Positions 12,785 to 24,335 of a DNA stretch of 64,000 nt are shown here, piece by piece. How positions within the stretch are numbered: the stretch's first letter is position 1; each line of letters begins with the position of its first letter. Both the position numbers and the translations under genes were made by a program. A model generated the notes under the pieces. That model had not been told where the DNA came from. It was given only the letters and a program-made list of their open reading frames with translations, and did no database searches. The DNA is from Trileptium ribeirensis (lineage: Eukaryota; Nematoda; Enoplea; Enoplida; Thoracostomopsidae). The stretch lies in contig JASANE010017438.1 in assembly GCA_030248225.1 (NCBI GenBank), positions 1 to 64,000 on the forward strand, read 5' to 3'.

Positions 12785-13195
12785 CTAGGCTCTCCAAATT
12801 GGGGTGGTGGGGGGCCCTGGCATTTTTGGGCTCCCCCTGGTTCAAAACAGGTGCCCCCGGTTCATGCCCCCCTGGCAAAATTTTGGGCTACCCCGGTTCA
12901 CCACATCTGGGAAAATTTTTTAGTTTCCAATCGGTCCATAGTACAAAAAATTTGATCAAAATTTGTACTAACATTTCTTTGCGAAGCCAAAAATATCGCA
13001 AATTTTGTCAAAATTTGCCTCAAAATAGCTTTTTCTCTCCGTCAAAACCATTTTGGCAGTATTTCTGACACGATTTTTAACTGTTTTTCTCTTGGCAAAA
13101 TGCCCCCTGCCACAATCGGGCGCCACCCCGATTCGGAAACAGGGGCCCCCTGGTTCATGCACCCTGGTAAAATTTTCAACGAATGGAGAGTCCAG
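12785..13195. mobile_element. MITE, family with CTRGRCTCTCCA ends and 5-bp target duplication (copy 1)
   Basis: The ends are inverted (CTAGGCTCTCCA and TGGAGAGTCCAG). They are flanked on both sides by the direct repeat GCATA. The uninterrupted site survives in the tandem duplicate at about 11864-11868, which confirms both boundaries. The interior has mirrored C-rich arms (GGTTCATGCCCCCCTGG and CCCTGGTTCATGC types) around an AT-rich core containing TTTTCTCTCCGTCAAAACC. It has no coding capacity and must have been mobilised in trans. Related copies lie at 47390-47713 and 54377-54583. The 5-bp target duplication does not by itself identify the transposase superfamily. Confidence 0.9.
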
Positions 13196-13664
13196 GCATA
13201 TAGACTAAAATTCTGTCCCCGCCATAATTTGAATTTCCCCCGATAAATACAAGGATCCCCCAATGTCGTCCCAAATTTCGGAAAGCTACGGACAGGCAAG
13301 TAATATACGTTTATGCTTTCTTGTTACATCGATATCTGTGCACACCTTATATAACAAACTGTACTCTCAAACAATAAGCAATCGTATAATAGCAACTTAT
13401 AACTAGATGCTTGTGTTGTCGCGGACATGGTGATTTCTGAGTGTTGAATATGTAATTTAGAGAGACGTATGAGCATTAAATCACAACATGAGCCACTGAA
13501 TATCAACCATATTACTTGAATAGTTGAGAATATATACATGATTATTGTGCACACAATGTAAAATAAACTAGTATCGCGCAAGCGACGGTGAAACGGAAGC
13601 AGCATGATTTCAAGTGGATATTTTGTAATCACTTTGTAACAGGCTTTGTGTTTGATATATACAC

Positions 13665-13919
13665 GACAGTAAAACCTCTATAATCCAGAACCCATTAAAA
13701 ATTAAACCCATCGAAAACAATACTGGAAACACATCGAAGTCAGATTATATTCTTGAGATCGGGTTAAATCTGAAAACCCATGAAGAGGTATCAAATGTGT
13801 ACGCTGGACTCTAGATAATCAAATCACTGTATTCGATTGTTCAGGAAAACCTGAATATGCACAGTTCTTGATTCCCTGCACGGAATACATAACCAAAAAA
13901 AATGAAAATACACTACATT
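13665..13919. repeat. Satellite-like unit in duplication copy B
   Basis: This segment carries the phrases GAGATCGGGTT, CTCTAGATAATCAAATCAC and GATTCCCTGCACGGAATAC, the signature of the 175-185 bp family. Confidence 0.7.
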
Positions 13920-15690
13920 TTGTCACGTTCGCTGCTTTACCCACGTTTAGCCAATTTTGGTAAATTGATTGATATATTCTTTAATGTACCGTCGTTGTTC
14001 GCATACGATGTGTTGTTAAGTTTTGTTTTGTATCGTTACACATTTGATTTGATGCAAAAGATTTGAGAATATTAAAAAAGGGTTCGATTTATTGACTTTT
14101 CGTGCATGTTCAATCGCCTATTGAACAAACATCACCCCGCACCATTCTTACTTTCCGTGTGCTTAACGGATGTTTGTTTTATGGTTAAGGTGCACTGAAA
14201 GTTAGGCTTCTACATGAGCATTTATGATATAATTTATTTGTTCATGTGGTAAGAATGGACTAAAGGAAGTTAGACTTCAAATTAAAATTTTTTCATCTAT
14301 AGTTCTGCTTGAATTTAGTTTGTTACGCATAAATTTTTCAAGTTACTTGATTAATAATGCGATAATAAGCTAACTAATTAATCCAAAATTCTACATATAT
14401 ATTTTTAAATAATGATCATAATCAAAATAATAATTGTGGACGTAATATTACTGCACGATTATATTATAAGGCTTGCTTTTGTTGTGAATTGTTTTTATAA
14501 GACGAAATTTAGCACTAATCCAACAGAATGATGATGTACACTTCCGCCCGAGGCATTGTAACGAATATTTTAATATTACGTCAGTGGATACAAAAATACA
14601 TCAATGTAAATTTTGCGTGATATAAATAACACAGGAAAAGCGATTTTCCAGAAATTTTCCGGATACATATGAAATATTAACATGGTTTACTACTTAAAGT
14701 TTCAATATTAACAATTTTCTCAAATTCAAAAAGGAAAACAGTCGCTAAATATCTCCTCTTGGTTGCTTTACGTGATTGAATGACGTCTGCGTTATTTTTA
14801 ATGCTGTTATTTTGTTTTATTACTTATTGGTTCAGTATATAATCTCACTTGTTTACCAAGTTTCAAGAAATATAACCCACATTTGAAATTCGATTCCCAG
14901 TTTTTTGGCTTCATCCTTATAAGTGGCATACAGCGTTAGTTGTCCAGTAGTGTAGAGCGCTTGTATGAAATCCAGAAACACAATTTCTTTTTGCGTTTTC
15001 AACTAGGTATAAAAACGACTATGCATTTCACCGTAAGCCACACTGCACCGTTTAGCTACGGTAACACGGTCCATGAGCCCGTAGAGAAACCGTACAACCG
15101 GAAACACTTTTAGTCCAAGTCGGTATATTAATTTTTCAATGATACCGGAATGACTAGCCATATTAATGTACTGAAAACAAGACATAGAAAACAAGTACAA
15201 ATATAATAGTATATGGCTTATCGACACATTAATTTAACCTTCCAAATTAAGTTTGATGTCGAAGATTGAAACGTTTCATTGCCTAAGTATTACACTAAAC
15301 ATACGGCGCTTGCATATTTAACTAAGCTAAAATCATTTAAAATTGAAACATTTTCTGCATATTTAATTATGTTAGGTTCATTTAATATTCAAACAATAGC
15401 AGTTGTCTTTCACATATTTAACATGTTACGTGCACAGTTTTTTTGAACCGGTTTCTTGTATATCATGCAATGGAATAGTTGATGACTTCAAATAGCCACG
15501 CCATTTTACATACAAAATTTTAAATTTGTGTAGCAATTATCTATTAGTTAACCTAAGTATAAAAACTCTAAACTTTGATTTGAGAACCCTGAAAACAATA
15601 AGTGGTAACATAGGGTGTAGATTTAGAGTACTGTATGCATTTTACTGCTGTGTTACTAAGAAATACTAAGTTAAAGCCTGGTACGTAATA
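13920..15690. other. No gene or named repeat recognised
   Basis: AT-rich sequence with only short random open frames. A 74-codon minus-strand frame at 15003-15227 has no recognisable domain and no splice or promoter context that I can support. Confidence 0.5.
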
Positions 15691-16229
15691 CTTTATTTAG
15701 TTGAATTGATTCAAATTTCTTGGGTCAAGTGCACTGCGATGAAGTCATAACTGATCTGCTTCATCGGAAAACCGTTCCCCATTTTTAAAACTAAATTTAT
15801 TCTTTCCACTTTCGCCAGTAGATCACCAGCCTCTTGCATAGGATCCGGGCTATGAAAGTTAGTCCACTTTCCAAAAGTTTCCAGAGATACCAAATGATCA
15901 AACTGATGGGTAAACGAAAAAACAGCGAAGACCTAGCTGAAGAAATTAAGGCTGCTAAAGACGGAGCTCATCAATCGAGAAAGTGAAAAGTTTACTTTGA
16001 ACCATTCCATAGATGCATGAGACAGCTAGTAGTGCTTGGATTCATAGTGCAAACTTTGACTTGAACCTCATCAAAACCTATTATATACCGCATCTATTAC
16101 GCAGCAGTGAAAAGATAACCAACGCTACTAAAAAGAATAACGGGTTTTTAAGTCAGTCTACCAAAAATTAGCTATTTCTTGACATAATACACTATCTTGG
16201 CCCTGGTACCAGTTATGATGTGTTTGAAA

Positions 16230-16931
16230 GTGTTTAATGTTGAGCAGAAAAAAGCTTTTGGCTATACGAATGGCTCTAAACTCTAAATCAACTACAAGGC
16301 ACTAATCTTCCGTTTATAAACGCCTTCTACAGCACCCTTCGACAAAAAGAAATTAATATAAACGATTACGAATATCTTAAACAAGTGTGGCAGCTACAAC
16401 GGTTTGAAACTATGGAAGACATACTCGTGTGGTATAACAACGTCGACATAGTGCCGTTTCTCCATGCAGTTCAAAAATGTTCAACCAGTTCGAGGAGCGG
16501 GGCATTGCATGTTTAAACAGGCAATTAGTCTGCCCCGAGTGGCACTACAGCGCATGATGCAAAGGTTGCCGAAAAGTGCGTTATTTCTAATTTTCAACGA
16601 AAAGTTTAAGAACATCCACACAATGATAAAAGACTATATCGTAAGTGGGCCGTCTATAGTCTTCCATCGTTACTACGAAGCTGGAGTGACATGAATACGA
16701 CGGGATAACCCAGTGAAGAAAATATTTGGCTTCGACTCGAACTCTTTATATCTGTGGTCTTTATGCCAGGAGATGCCGACGAGTCTATTCGCAGCGTGGA
16801 CCCCAATCGACGGCTACGCGGGCGAAGGAATTCCTAACCAGTCACAGGCATTACCATTTCAAGAGGAGCACAAACAATTAATGAAAACATTAAAGGAAAA
16901 CTACTGCAACCCGTTCAAATCTACGTGCTAA
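16230..16931 (+). pseudogene. Protein-primed family B DNA polymerase relic (Polinton/Maverick or adintovirus type)
   Basis: Successive short frames carry landmarks of the PolB group found in Polinton-like elements of invertebrates. A WYNNVDIVPF motif lies near 16430-16460. A GGPSIIF-like stretch (here SGPSIVFHRYYEAGVT) lies at about 16645-16690. The polymerase motif A region reads FDSNSLYLWSLCQEMPT near 16722-16775. In this family, motif A (DxxSLYP-like) supplies a catalytic aspartate for replication of the element. The frame changes at least twice (near 16475 and 16550), and a stop separates the last two segments near 16692, so no functional enzyme is encoded. Palm motifs B and C were not found downstream. 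The family assignment rests on recalled motifs, not a search. Confidence 0.85.
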
Positions 16932-17547
16932 ATGATAAAACAACACGTTGGGGCGTTATCATGGTTTTAGACTGCTAAACCACTGCAAACTGGTTTAGTG
17001 TAGATATAAGAAAGACAGTTTACCTCTTTTTATCTAAAAAATAGTACAAGAAGATGGTGTAACAACTAATCCTATTTTATTGAATTATATCTGGGTTAAA
17101 GATGCTGAATAATATCTTAACTTATCAAATTGTGTGTTAATGACAACAAATTCTATAAATATGGCAATCAGCGAATAGGACTGCTAGCTGTTACGTACCA
17201 ATTCTTGTGTAGTTAGATTGTAATAGTGATAATTTTTTGAAACAGCTCTTATTGAAAAATTGTTGGCAAGCAGGCACCCTACAAATATTGATTTCGAAAG
17301 GTTGAATCATTGTAAACAATAGTAATTACTATAGCAGAATATTTGTATATAAACAAAATGTATAATATCTTGTTTACCATGTTTCAGTGAAATTTCTTTG
17401 AAATTTGAGTGCTATTATAATATTTTACATGGTTTCTAGCAAATTTACAAAGTATTAATAGTAATATTTCGCTACAATAATAGGAAATACTGTAGAACTG
17501 GTTTTAAAAGCTATGGATATAAAAGAGTAGACGACAACGTTCAGCTA

Positions 17548-17868
17548 ATGAAGGTCAATTTCTGGGATGCGGTGAATGAAGTTGTTAGTGATGATATTCA
17601 AGATCTTCGAAACGAAGTAAAGGTGTTGCCAAATATGAAAGAAAAACTGGAATGTAAGGCCGAAGCCATGTTGAAAGAATTCAATGGAATATGTCTGAAC
17701 TGCTATTATGATCACCCTAGTCAAAGCCATCACATGGCTCGGGGCGGCTGCTTGGGGGACAGAAATGAAATAAAACCTGAAAATGTAAAAGAAATATGTG
17801 AAAAAATGGGCATAACATTTACAGAAAAGCTATACAGCATAGTTATGCGCAAGGAAAATTGGGTTTAA
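17548..17868 (+). CDS. Unrecognised 106-residue ORF with a Cys/His cluster, near the PolB relic
   Basis: An uninterrupted frame from ATG to TAA, unusual here because surrounding sequence is stop-rich. The N-terminal half is acidic and helix-prone (rich in Asp, Glu, Val and Lys, about residues 1-45). Around residues 48-70 there is a compact cluster containing CLNCYYDHPSQSHHMA and a further Cys (CxxC, then His, HH, Cys), which could bind a metal. The C-terminal third is charged and probably helical. It follows the PolB relic by about 0.6 kb on the same strand, so it may be cargo of the same element. Alternatively it is an exon of an unrelated gene, although no good splice sites are evident at its edges. 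The function is unknown. Confidence 0.5.
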   Translation: MKVNFWDAVNEVVSDDIQDLRNEVKVLPNMKEKLECKAEAMLKEFNGICLNCYYDHPSQSHHMARGGCLGDRNEIKPENVKEICEKMGITFTEKLYSIVMRKENWV

Positions 17869-18289
17869 AATATTGTTTTGAGTTGAAAATAACTGCGTAT
17901 AAATAAAAGTTGTAATGTGGATTAAAACTGAGCAGAATTGTGTATAGTTTAAAACTGATTATATTTAATAATACAATTTGAAAATGACCAGTGGTCGTTC
18001 CTTTGCGTAGCTGTCTCAACTACCTGGCACACGATGACACTGAAATCACGTGCCATCTGCCATTCCTAGCCACGAGACGGTACTGAGTAACAGCCGTCCT
18101 CAGTACCGCCTAATGACCCCATTAATAAAAAATTACCGTAATGACTACCAACAATATAAAAATTCATGCGAAACGGTTCAGCAGCGGATCCTCGGTGTTC
18201 GTGCAGTCCCCACTACAGAGGATGCTACTAACAGAGGATGAACTGCTGTATTAAATGAGCTCAAAAACGCAGAGATAGATCAAGAAATT

Positions 18290-18905
18290 CCATAGATAAC
18301 ACCATTTCTGTGTGTTTTGGGTCTCACCGGTCCATTGAAAAAACTTTTTACCCAACCCTGCAGCGTAAATAATGACAATAGCCGCACACATTTGCAACAA
18401 TTATACATGAGACAAAAACACCCATATAGCTTGAGTGTTTGCGGAAATATTACCAGTTTCGTGTATTTTAAGTCACATGAGCTCAAGGAAAAAGCCGTCT
18501 TCCCCCAACGTTATAGCGTTAATAACGATAATTGCACCACCCCAGTGGCAGCTATATAAAGGATGACTTGCTCTACAATGTGATGCCGATAAAGCTCGAG
18601 CGGTTTCGGAGATAGTCGTCTTCGTGTATTTTGGGTGTCATAGGTCCATTGAAAATTCCTTTTGTTCCAAATCCTAAATCCCAAAAGCCAACGTCTACAA
18701 ATCATTATTATACAGCCATTACAGATGCTTATTTCTATAAAATGAGACCAGAATTTGACCCAGATATCTGCGTCAAGCCAAACTTGAATTATACATGTAA
18801 CTCTAACAAATGGAATAACGGACATTATCATATTTTACCACCATACAGCTAGTAATAATAGTTCGTTGCGCTCGTTTCACTCAATGCACTCAGAATTTAA
18901 TTATC
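18290..18905. repeat. Dispersed repeat family with GTGTATTTTGGGTCTCA core, copy cluster 1
   Basis: Two or three internal units each contain a core like CGTGTATTTTGGGTCTCA followed by GGTCCATTGAAAA and then CCCAACCCTGCAGCGTAAAT. The cluster ends with GCTCGTTTCACTCAATGC and CAGAATTTAATTA. The same ending closes the copies at about 19830 and 45330, so it marks a real element terminus. Open frames crossing it are by-products of the repeat. Confidence 0.75.
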
Positions 18906-19039
18906 CGATTTTTTAATTCATATTTACTGAAGGTTAAAGAAAATATAGATAAGGTGGAGCATTCGAAAATTTTTACAGTATGGACGTACCTAAAGAATGA
19001 AAAATAAAAAAATTCCCATGTTTTACTTTGTATCTTTAG

Positions 19040-19830
19040 CCTGAGTTCTCAGTTATCTAATATACATGAGGCGTTGAATAGGAGGTCGCCATAATTTAAA
19101 TTGGAGCTTGCCTTACATGGAAGGAATGAAATGAGAGCTCGTCTCAAATGGAGGATGTCTACAGTATAAACCGGCGAGGGGCATAAATTAATGGAGGAAT
19201 GAGCCATTGTTGTTTTTATTATAAATTGCGGGGAAAACCATGAACAAAGCCGTTTTACGTAAGCTTGCAGCGTGAATTATGATCATAGCGGCACCCCATT
19301 TGCAGCTACATAAATGAAAATTTTGCTCTACAAAATGAGACCAAAAATACACATACCTCCTGTAGTTGTAGAAAGATTACCACTGTCGTGTATTTTGGGT
19401 CTCATAAGTCCAATTTAAAACCCATTTGGACCAAAACCCTACATTCTAAAAGAACTGCGTAGCAAAGCATTAAATTGCTTTAAAGAGGATTATTTGGAAT
19501 ACAATATGAGTCCAATTTGACTTAAATATATACTGAGGTTGTTGAGTTACAATACGTAACGCAATTTTGGAAGCCTTCGACTCGAACATTTGGCCCGATT
19601 TTTCGGTAGCGAAAATACTGAAATGGGTCTATGCGCCTAAGCAAAGGGCACAAAAGAGATTTGACGCTTTCAATAACTAACTATCGCGCGAATCAATCAA
19701 CCGAACCAAGGTTGAGTTGTTTGTGGCACCCTAAAACCCCAATAACGAATATTATAAGATTTCACCACTGTTACGACTAGCAAGGATTCTTCGCTTCGCT
19801 TGTTTCACTCACTACACTGAGAATTCAATT
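19040..19830. repeat. Dispersed repeat family with GTGTATTTTGGGTCTCA core, copy cluster 2
   Basis: This contains GCAGCGTGAATTATGATCAT, CTACAAAATGAGACC and CGTGTATTTTGGGTCTCAT, and closes with CGCTTGTTTCACTCACTACA and GAATTCAATTA, as in cluster 1. It has no coding capacity. Confidence 0.7.
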
Positions 19831-22620
19831 AAATGTAAAATATTTGTGCTACACATTTTTGTAGGTTGCCATCTCCAACTAAATGGCAGACAAAAGTTAC
19901 TGAAAACCAATGTTCCATCGAGTTTATAAAAGAATGAAACATTTTTAAGCGTGGACTTTGCGAAACAAACGTATGGACCTGGGGCGCTGCTGAGATTTGG
20001 TACATGCACCACAGACTTTTTAGAATTAGTACAGAAAATGAAAAATGCATTAGAAGACGCTAGGATGTCTCATTATCAACATATTATGTAATTTCATAAT
20101 ATTTAAATTTACCAGATTACTGCTACGACCGTAATAATCAACTCTGCAAATCTAATTATTTGGCCTTTAATTAGACTGATTATTTATATATCTTCTTTAT
20201 AAATTTGAAGGTAAAGGTCCAATTTTAGATGCTTCAAAAGCGAAGAATGATGTCCGCCTTCGTTTGACGTAAATCTTTGCACTTCACTTACAACTGCAAT
20301 AAAGCTGCGTCTATATTAATCGTTTTGAAAAACGTGAAAACCCCGGAATTTAAAGTTTGCGAGTGGTCATTAATTTTAACCTGAATTTTAGCTTAGTTCA
20401 ACGAATTTCTTTAATTTACTAAGCACTTACCAAAACCGAATCGAACGAATTGTGTTGCACAGGAATTTTTGATATTTGCTTAAGTCTCGAAAGGAATCCA
20501 GTGTAAAGAACGATAGCCTTGAGCCTAGAATATACTCTTGTTTGGCGTGGGAATGTCGGAGGAAGTAGTTTCCTTGTTACACCGGGAACAAAACCAGGAA
20601 ACTTTGCGTAGTCATCATCTAAAATTAAAATATCGCGGCTGGCTAGATGCTTCGCTGAAAGCGGTTAGTATCCATTGTTTTCAAAACCTCTGAAAAACTG
20701 CCTGAACGAAACTTCTGCAGCCAAACAAAATTTTCACATGTCCTGGCTTTGATCATGTTAGCTTTAATAATACAGCACTATTTCTACAGTTTCTAATCCC
20801 AAACAGCCTGTCTTCCGCTTTAATATAATTATTTTGACGACAATAGAATTAAATATTTTGTAAACGCAGAAACAAATACAGAAACTACTGAGACAATACA
20901 GATGTGAAGTATGATGCATAATGATCTCCAACCACCATAGTAGAAGGTAAGTGCATTTGGGCTGGAGTTGGTTGAAAATTAGATTAAAGTAGCAATATAC
21001 ACATATATATATACATATAGTATATATACATATATATACTGCCACTAACAAAAGTTGTAGCAATCAATGTAAGCTCCAAGTTGGCTATAAAAGAGATCTA
21101 CTTTACAATAGTTTGCGATCGAGAGAGCGGCGACCAAATTTTATAGCGTGACAGTTATTTTTTCGAGTACCGTGATACGTCTTTGTGTTTGCGTCAATTG
21201 TCAATAATTAACATGGCATGACTGCGAGTTAGCGGTGAGAACGGAACTAATTTCTTCCACCCGGCCCCGCCCGAAATGTGATCGCGTCAGCTCGGCCCCG
21301 CCCGAAATTTTCAAGAACAGCACCAATGCCGACCCGGCCCGAATAAAAACTGAATAGTCCGAAAAGCCCGTAGTAGCTGATATACTTTTATATAAAGATA
21401 TTACTTGCTTTCCCAATTCCAAATATATTGAAATAATACTGTGCCTAGATTTCGATTTGAGGTAGTCAATTCCAAAGGTATAGTATACTAGACAGACTGT
21501 AATTTAGTTTCCGTCGGCCGAAGCGTTACACATGGCTAAATCTATAGAATCCAACCAATGATAACGCTTCACCGGAACTCTTGACATACGAAAAACTGGA
21601 ACCAATCTTTTATTATTTGTTAGCCGCAATCATAAAACTGTTTGAAATTCAATCAACACCGCTTTCATAACGATACCAGTCGTCATACCAAGTGAAATAT
21701 GACTCTTCATCAATCGCTTATGAATTCACCAAACAGTATCACACCATAAAAATATCAAATCTGGCACTGCTACAAGGAACCTTTTAAGTGGATCCCTTAA
21801 TATTTTTCACTGAAAAACTGGTATGTTTTGCTAACTAACTACGCCAAATTTAGTATTTATTGCGTACAAATTTTTAGCATAGAAAAGATGCTTCGAAATG
21901 TCGAGATATAATAGAGATTCGAATGTCAGTATAACGTGTGTCAAGGTCAAAGATTTTTTAAATGTTGTTGAGCTTTTAGAAATCAATATCATATATGGTA
22001 TTAGTGGCTGACTGAGAAAAAGTAAGGGGAGGTTTCTATAATGTTTAATAGTTTAAAAGCTATATTTAACAATACAGTTACCCTGAAACGTTTAAACGTG
22101 AGCATAGAGCTACACTGAAAATGCTTATGCTTAATACATTTAGCATTGCCGTGTGCTTAGTAACAAATCTAGCCTAAATATACTTAATTTCAAGCATAGT
22201 TATGCTTATTGCAAAGTTGCAGAAATAAAATTGGTTATGCTTAAAAATAGCGCATTGCTAAATATTGTACTATTTAGGCATATCAGCATAAACATTTTTA
22301 GTGAAAATTGATGCTCCAGCGCGACCGTTGAATTTGGAACATCGCTAACCAGTTCATCCAAAGCATAAACAATAATCAGTTCAAGTACATGTATGTATAC
22401 AAGTATATATGTATTCAAGTACATCTACTGTATACAGCGACTGTCCAACAGCTTAATAATGCATAATGATAGTATTGAACTTTAAATCGGGTCGGTCAGT
22501 TATAATATATGAAGATAAAACAGAACCAAATGTAATGAATTTGGACAGAAAAATGTTTTCGCTCATTTATTCCATATCAAAATTCTGGAGATTGCAGTTA
22601 ACTGCGAATCATACGTGTCG
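19831..22620. other. No gene recognised; small low-complexity features
   Basis: A TA/CATA microsatellite lies at about 20998-21045. Two copies of CGGCCCCGCCCGAAAT lie at about 21265-21310, an unusually GC-rich spot. Open frames are short and without recognisable motifs on either strand. If NAA35 continues downstream it must cross this stretch, but I found no further exon of it here. Confidence 0.5.
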
Positions 22621-22623
22621 ATA

Positions 22624-22932
22624 GAGAGTTAGGGGATAACCGCTAAAGGTCGGACACCATCCCACGCTAAATTTGCCTCTCCCCTAAAAGCGCCGCTCCC
22701 CAACCGCCTGAACGCCCTCCCCGAGGCAGCGCAGAAAATTTCAGCAACCGTTGCCAAAAATTGAATGCCAAAATTGAAGTAAAATTTAATAAACAGGGGA
22801 AATTAGAAAAAATTAATTGCAAGGTGATGAAAATTTATGCAAAATAGAAAAAATCTTGAATTCCTAAAAATTTCAAACATTGTCAGCCTCGCCTGCGCCG
22901 CCGTACCCCCTCAACTATCAACTCTCCCTAAG
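22624..22932. mobile_element. Probable MITE with GGAGAGTT-type ends
   Basis: The left end reads AGAGAGTTAGGGG. The right end, reverse-complemented, reads GGAGAGTTGATAG. Behind each end is a short C-rich or G-rich block, and the core is AT-rich (AATTTAATAAACAGGGG and similar). This matches the layout of the other MITEs in the window. The terminal match is only about eight bases, and no clear target duplication is visible. Confidence 0.5.
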
Positions 22933-23980
22933 TCGGAGGACCTTGGCCACCTATGCTGTGGATAGATGAGCCACAAAGGAATACCAAAAAGTACCAAGTC
23001 CTAAATCATAATAAATTTAATATCTTAGAATAAAGTAGGCATTTTGAATACTTCATTCGTTAGCTTAGATAGTATTATGAATGCTGTGTGCATGCAACCT
23101 ACAAGAATATGCATTTTAAAACCTTTAACCAAATATAGCCAAACCTTCAAGGTATGGAGGAGGAGCAGTAACAGTCACGACGGTTTGTCACCAAATGCCT
23201 GATTCTTGATTGCATATTGTCGAGTGAATAGAGTCTATGTTATTCCTGTGGGTCACTCTATGCGCTATTCAGCGCAGAGAAAATTTCAACCAACTAGGCT
23301 TGAATGTTATATAACTTCAAGGACAATAACAGCAAAATTTATAGTGATTGTAGTTTAAACATGGGCATCATTGAAACGGAGCGAGCGAAGATTCCACGGA
23401 GGGCGCTAGGAAGAAAAACCTTGAAATTTTTTGTATGTCGCTAGCCGCGGTAACAGCTAATTATTTCATCGTTCGCAACATGAAATAAACTCTTTGGATC
23501 ATTTTCTGACTGCTTGAACTGTGTATGGGACCAACTACCAGTTATGGTAATGAATCAACCATTGCGTCTAGTCCAGGTAGTCATGTTTATTTAAATTTGC
23601 GCTATATGCTGTGTTACATTTGCATAAGGCTGCAGAGGATGTTGCAGTCAGGCTATTCCTTAACGGTTGGGCTCGCGATGGTGGACTAACTCCGGATGCA
23701 AAACCCTTCGAGCTGCAACATCCAATGACCGGTAATAAACTATATACTACCACTACTATTAATTGTGGTTGACTATTCTGCACAATTTAAACACAGTAAC
23801 GTAGAATCTTATAGGCCATGCTTATAGCAAAATTATTTGACAAGAAGTATTTAAACTTGAGCACTTGGAATTTTTGAAGGCACATCTGCATCAAAATCGG
23901 CTATCAAATTTCAATCACGTTTTAAAACAATCATTGGATGTCTCAAAATTACGTATCTACTCTGAAGCGTAACATTCGTA
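22933..23980. other. No gene recognised
   Basis: AT-rich sequence with no supported coding region, tandem array or inverted repeat. Confidence 0.5.
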
Positions 23981-23989
23981 ATGGTCGAA

Positions 23990-24335
23990 ATTGGGGCACT
24001 TGGGGGCGAAAAATTCGGTTTCCCCCTGGTCAAATTGGCGACCCTAAGCTGAGCTAGGGGAATCTAAACACTCTAAAATAGCTTAAATTGCTGATTTGCA
24101 GTAGATATACAATAATAACGCACATTATATGGTGAAACCTTATAGATTGACGGCAATTACGGTGCTTTTAACCACGCAGGCTAAAATTTAAGCATTTTTA
24201 GTTTATTAGAAGATTGATATATTTTTGTCTCGCACAGAGAATTTGGACAATTTTCTAGTGCGCAGAAAAATTCCTATAGAGGGGCTAAATTGGGGAGAAG
24301 CCAAAAAACCTGGGGTTCTTGACAGGAAGGCAAGT
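23990..24335. repeat. Dispersed repeat with GGGGCACTTGGGGGCGA edge, copy 1
   Basis: This aligns in the same orientation with 56835-57175. Shared landmarks in order are a GGGGGCGA-AAATTC block, a CTAGCTGAACC-like word, AAATATACAATAAT, GACATATTTTT, GCGCAGAAAAAT and a final GGGGCTGA/GGGGCTAA block. G/C-rich edges around an AT-rich core suggest a MITE. It has no coding capacity. Confidence 0.7.

Larger units (their letters stand above)
12766..13919. repeat. Tandem direct duplication, copy B (with MITE insertion)
   Basis: Second copy of the unit at 11850-12765, interrupted near its start by a 411-bp MITE. The similarity to copy A ends near 13919, inside the satellite-like part, so the duplication is incomplete at its right edge. 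Divergence between the copies is modest (roughly one in ten bases by eye), so the duplication is not recent. Confidence 0.85.

Noticed and set aside
11990..13632. Two similar frames of about 100 codons on the minus strand (MITKYP... type)
   Set aside because: Their similarity follows from the tandem DNA duplication. There are frame-neutral and non-neutral differences alike, so no sign of coding selection was seen.
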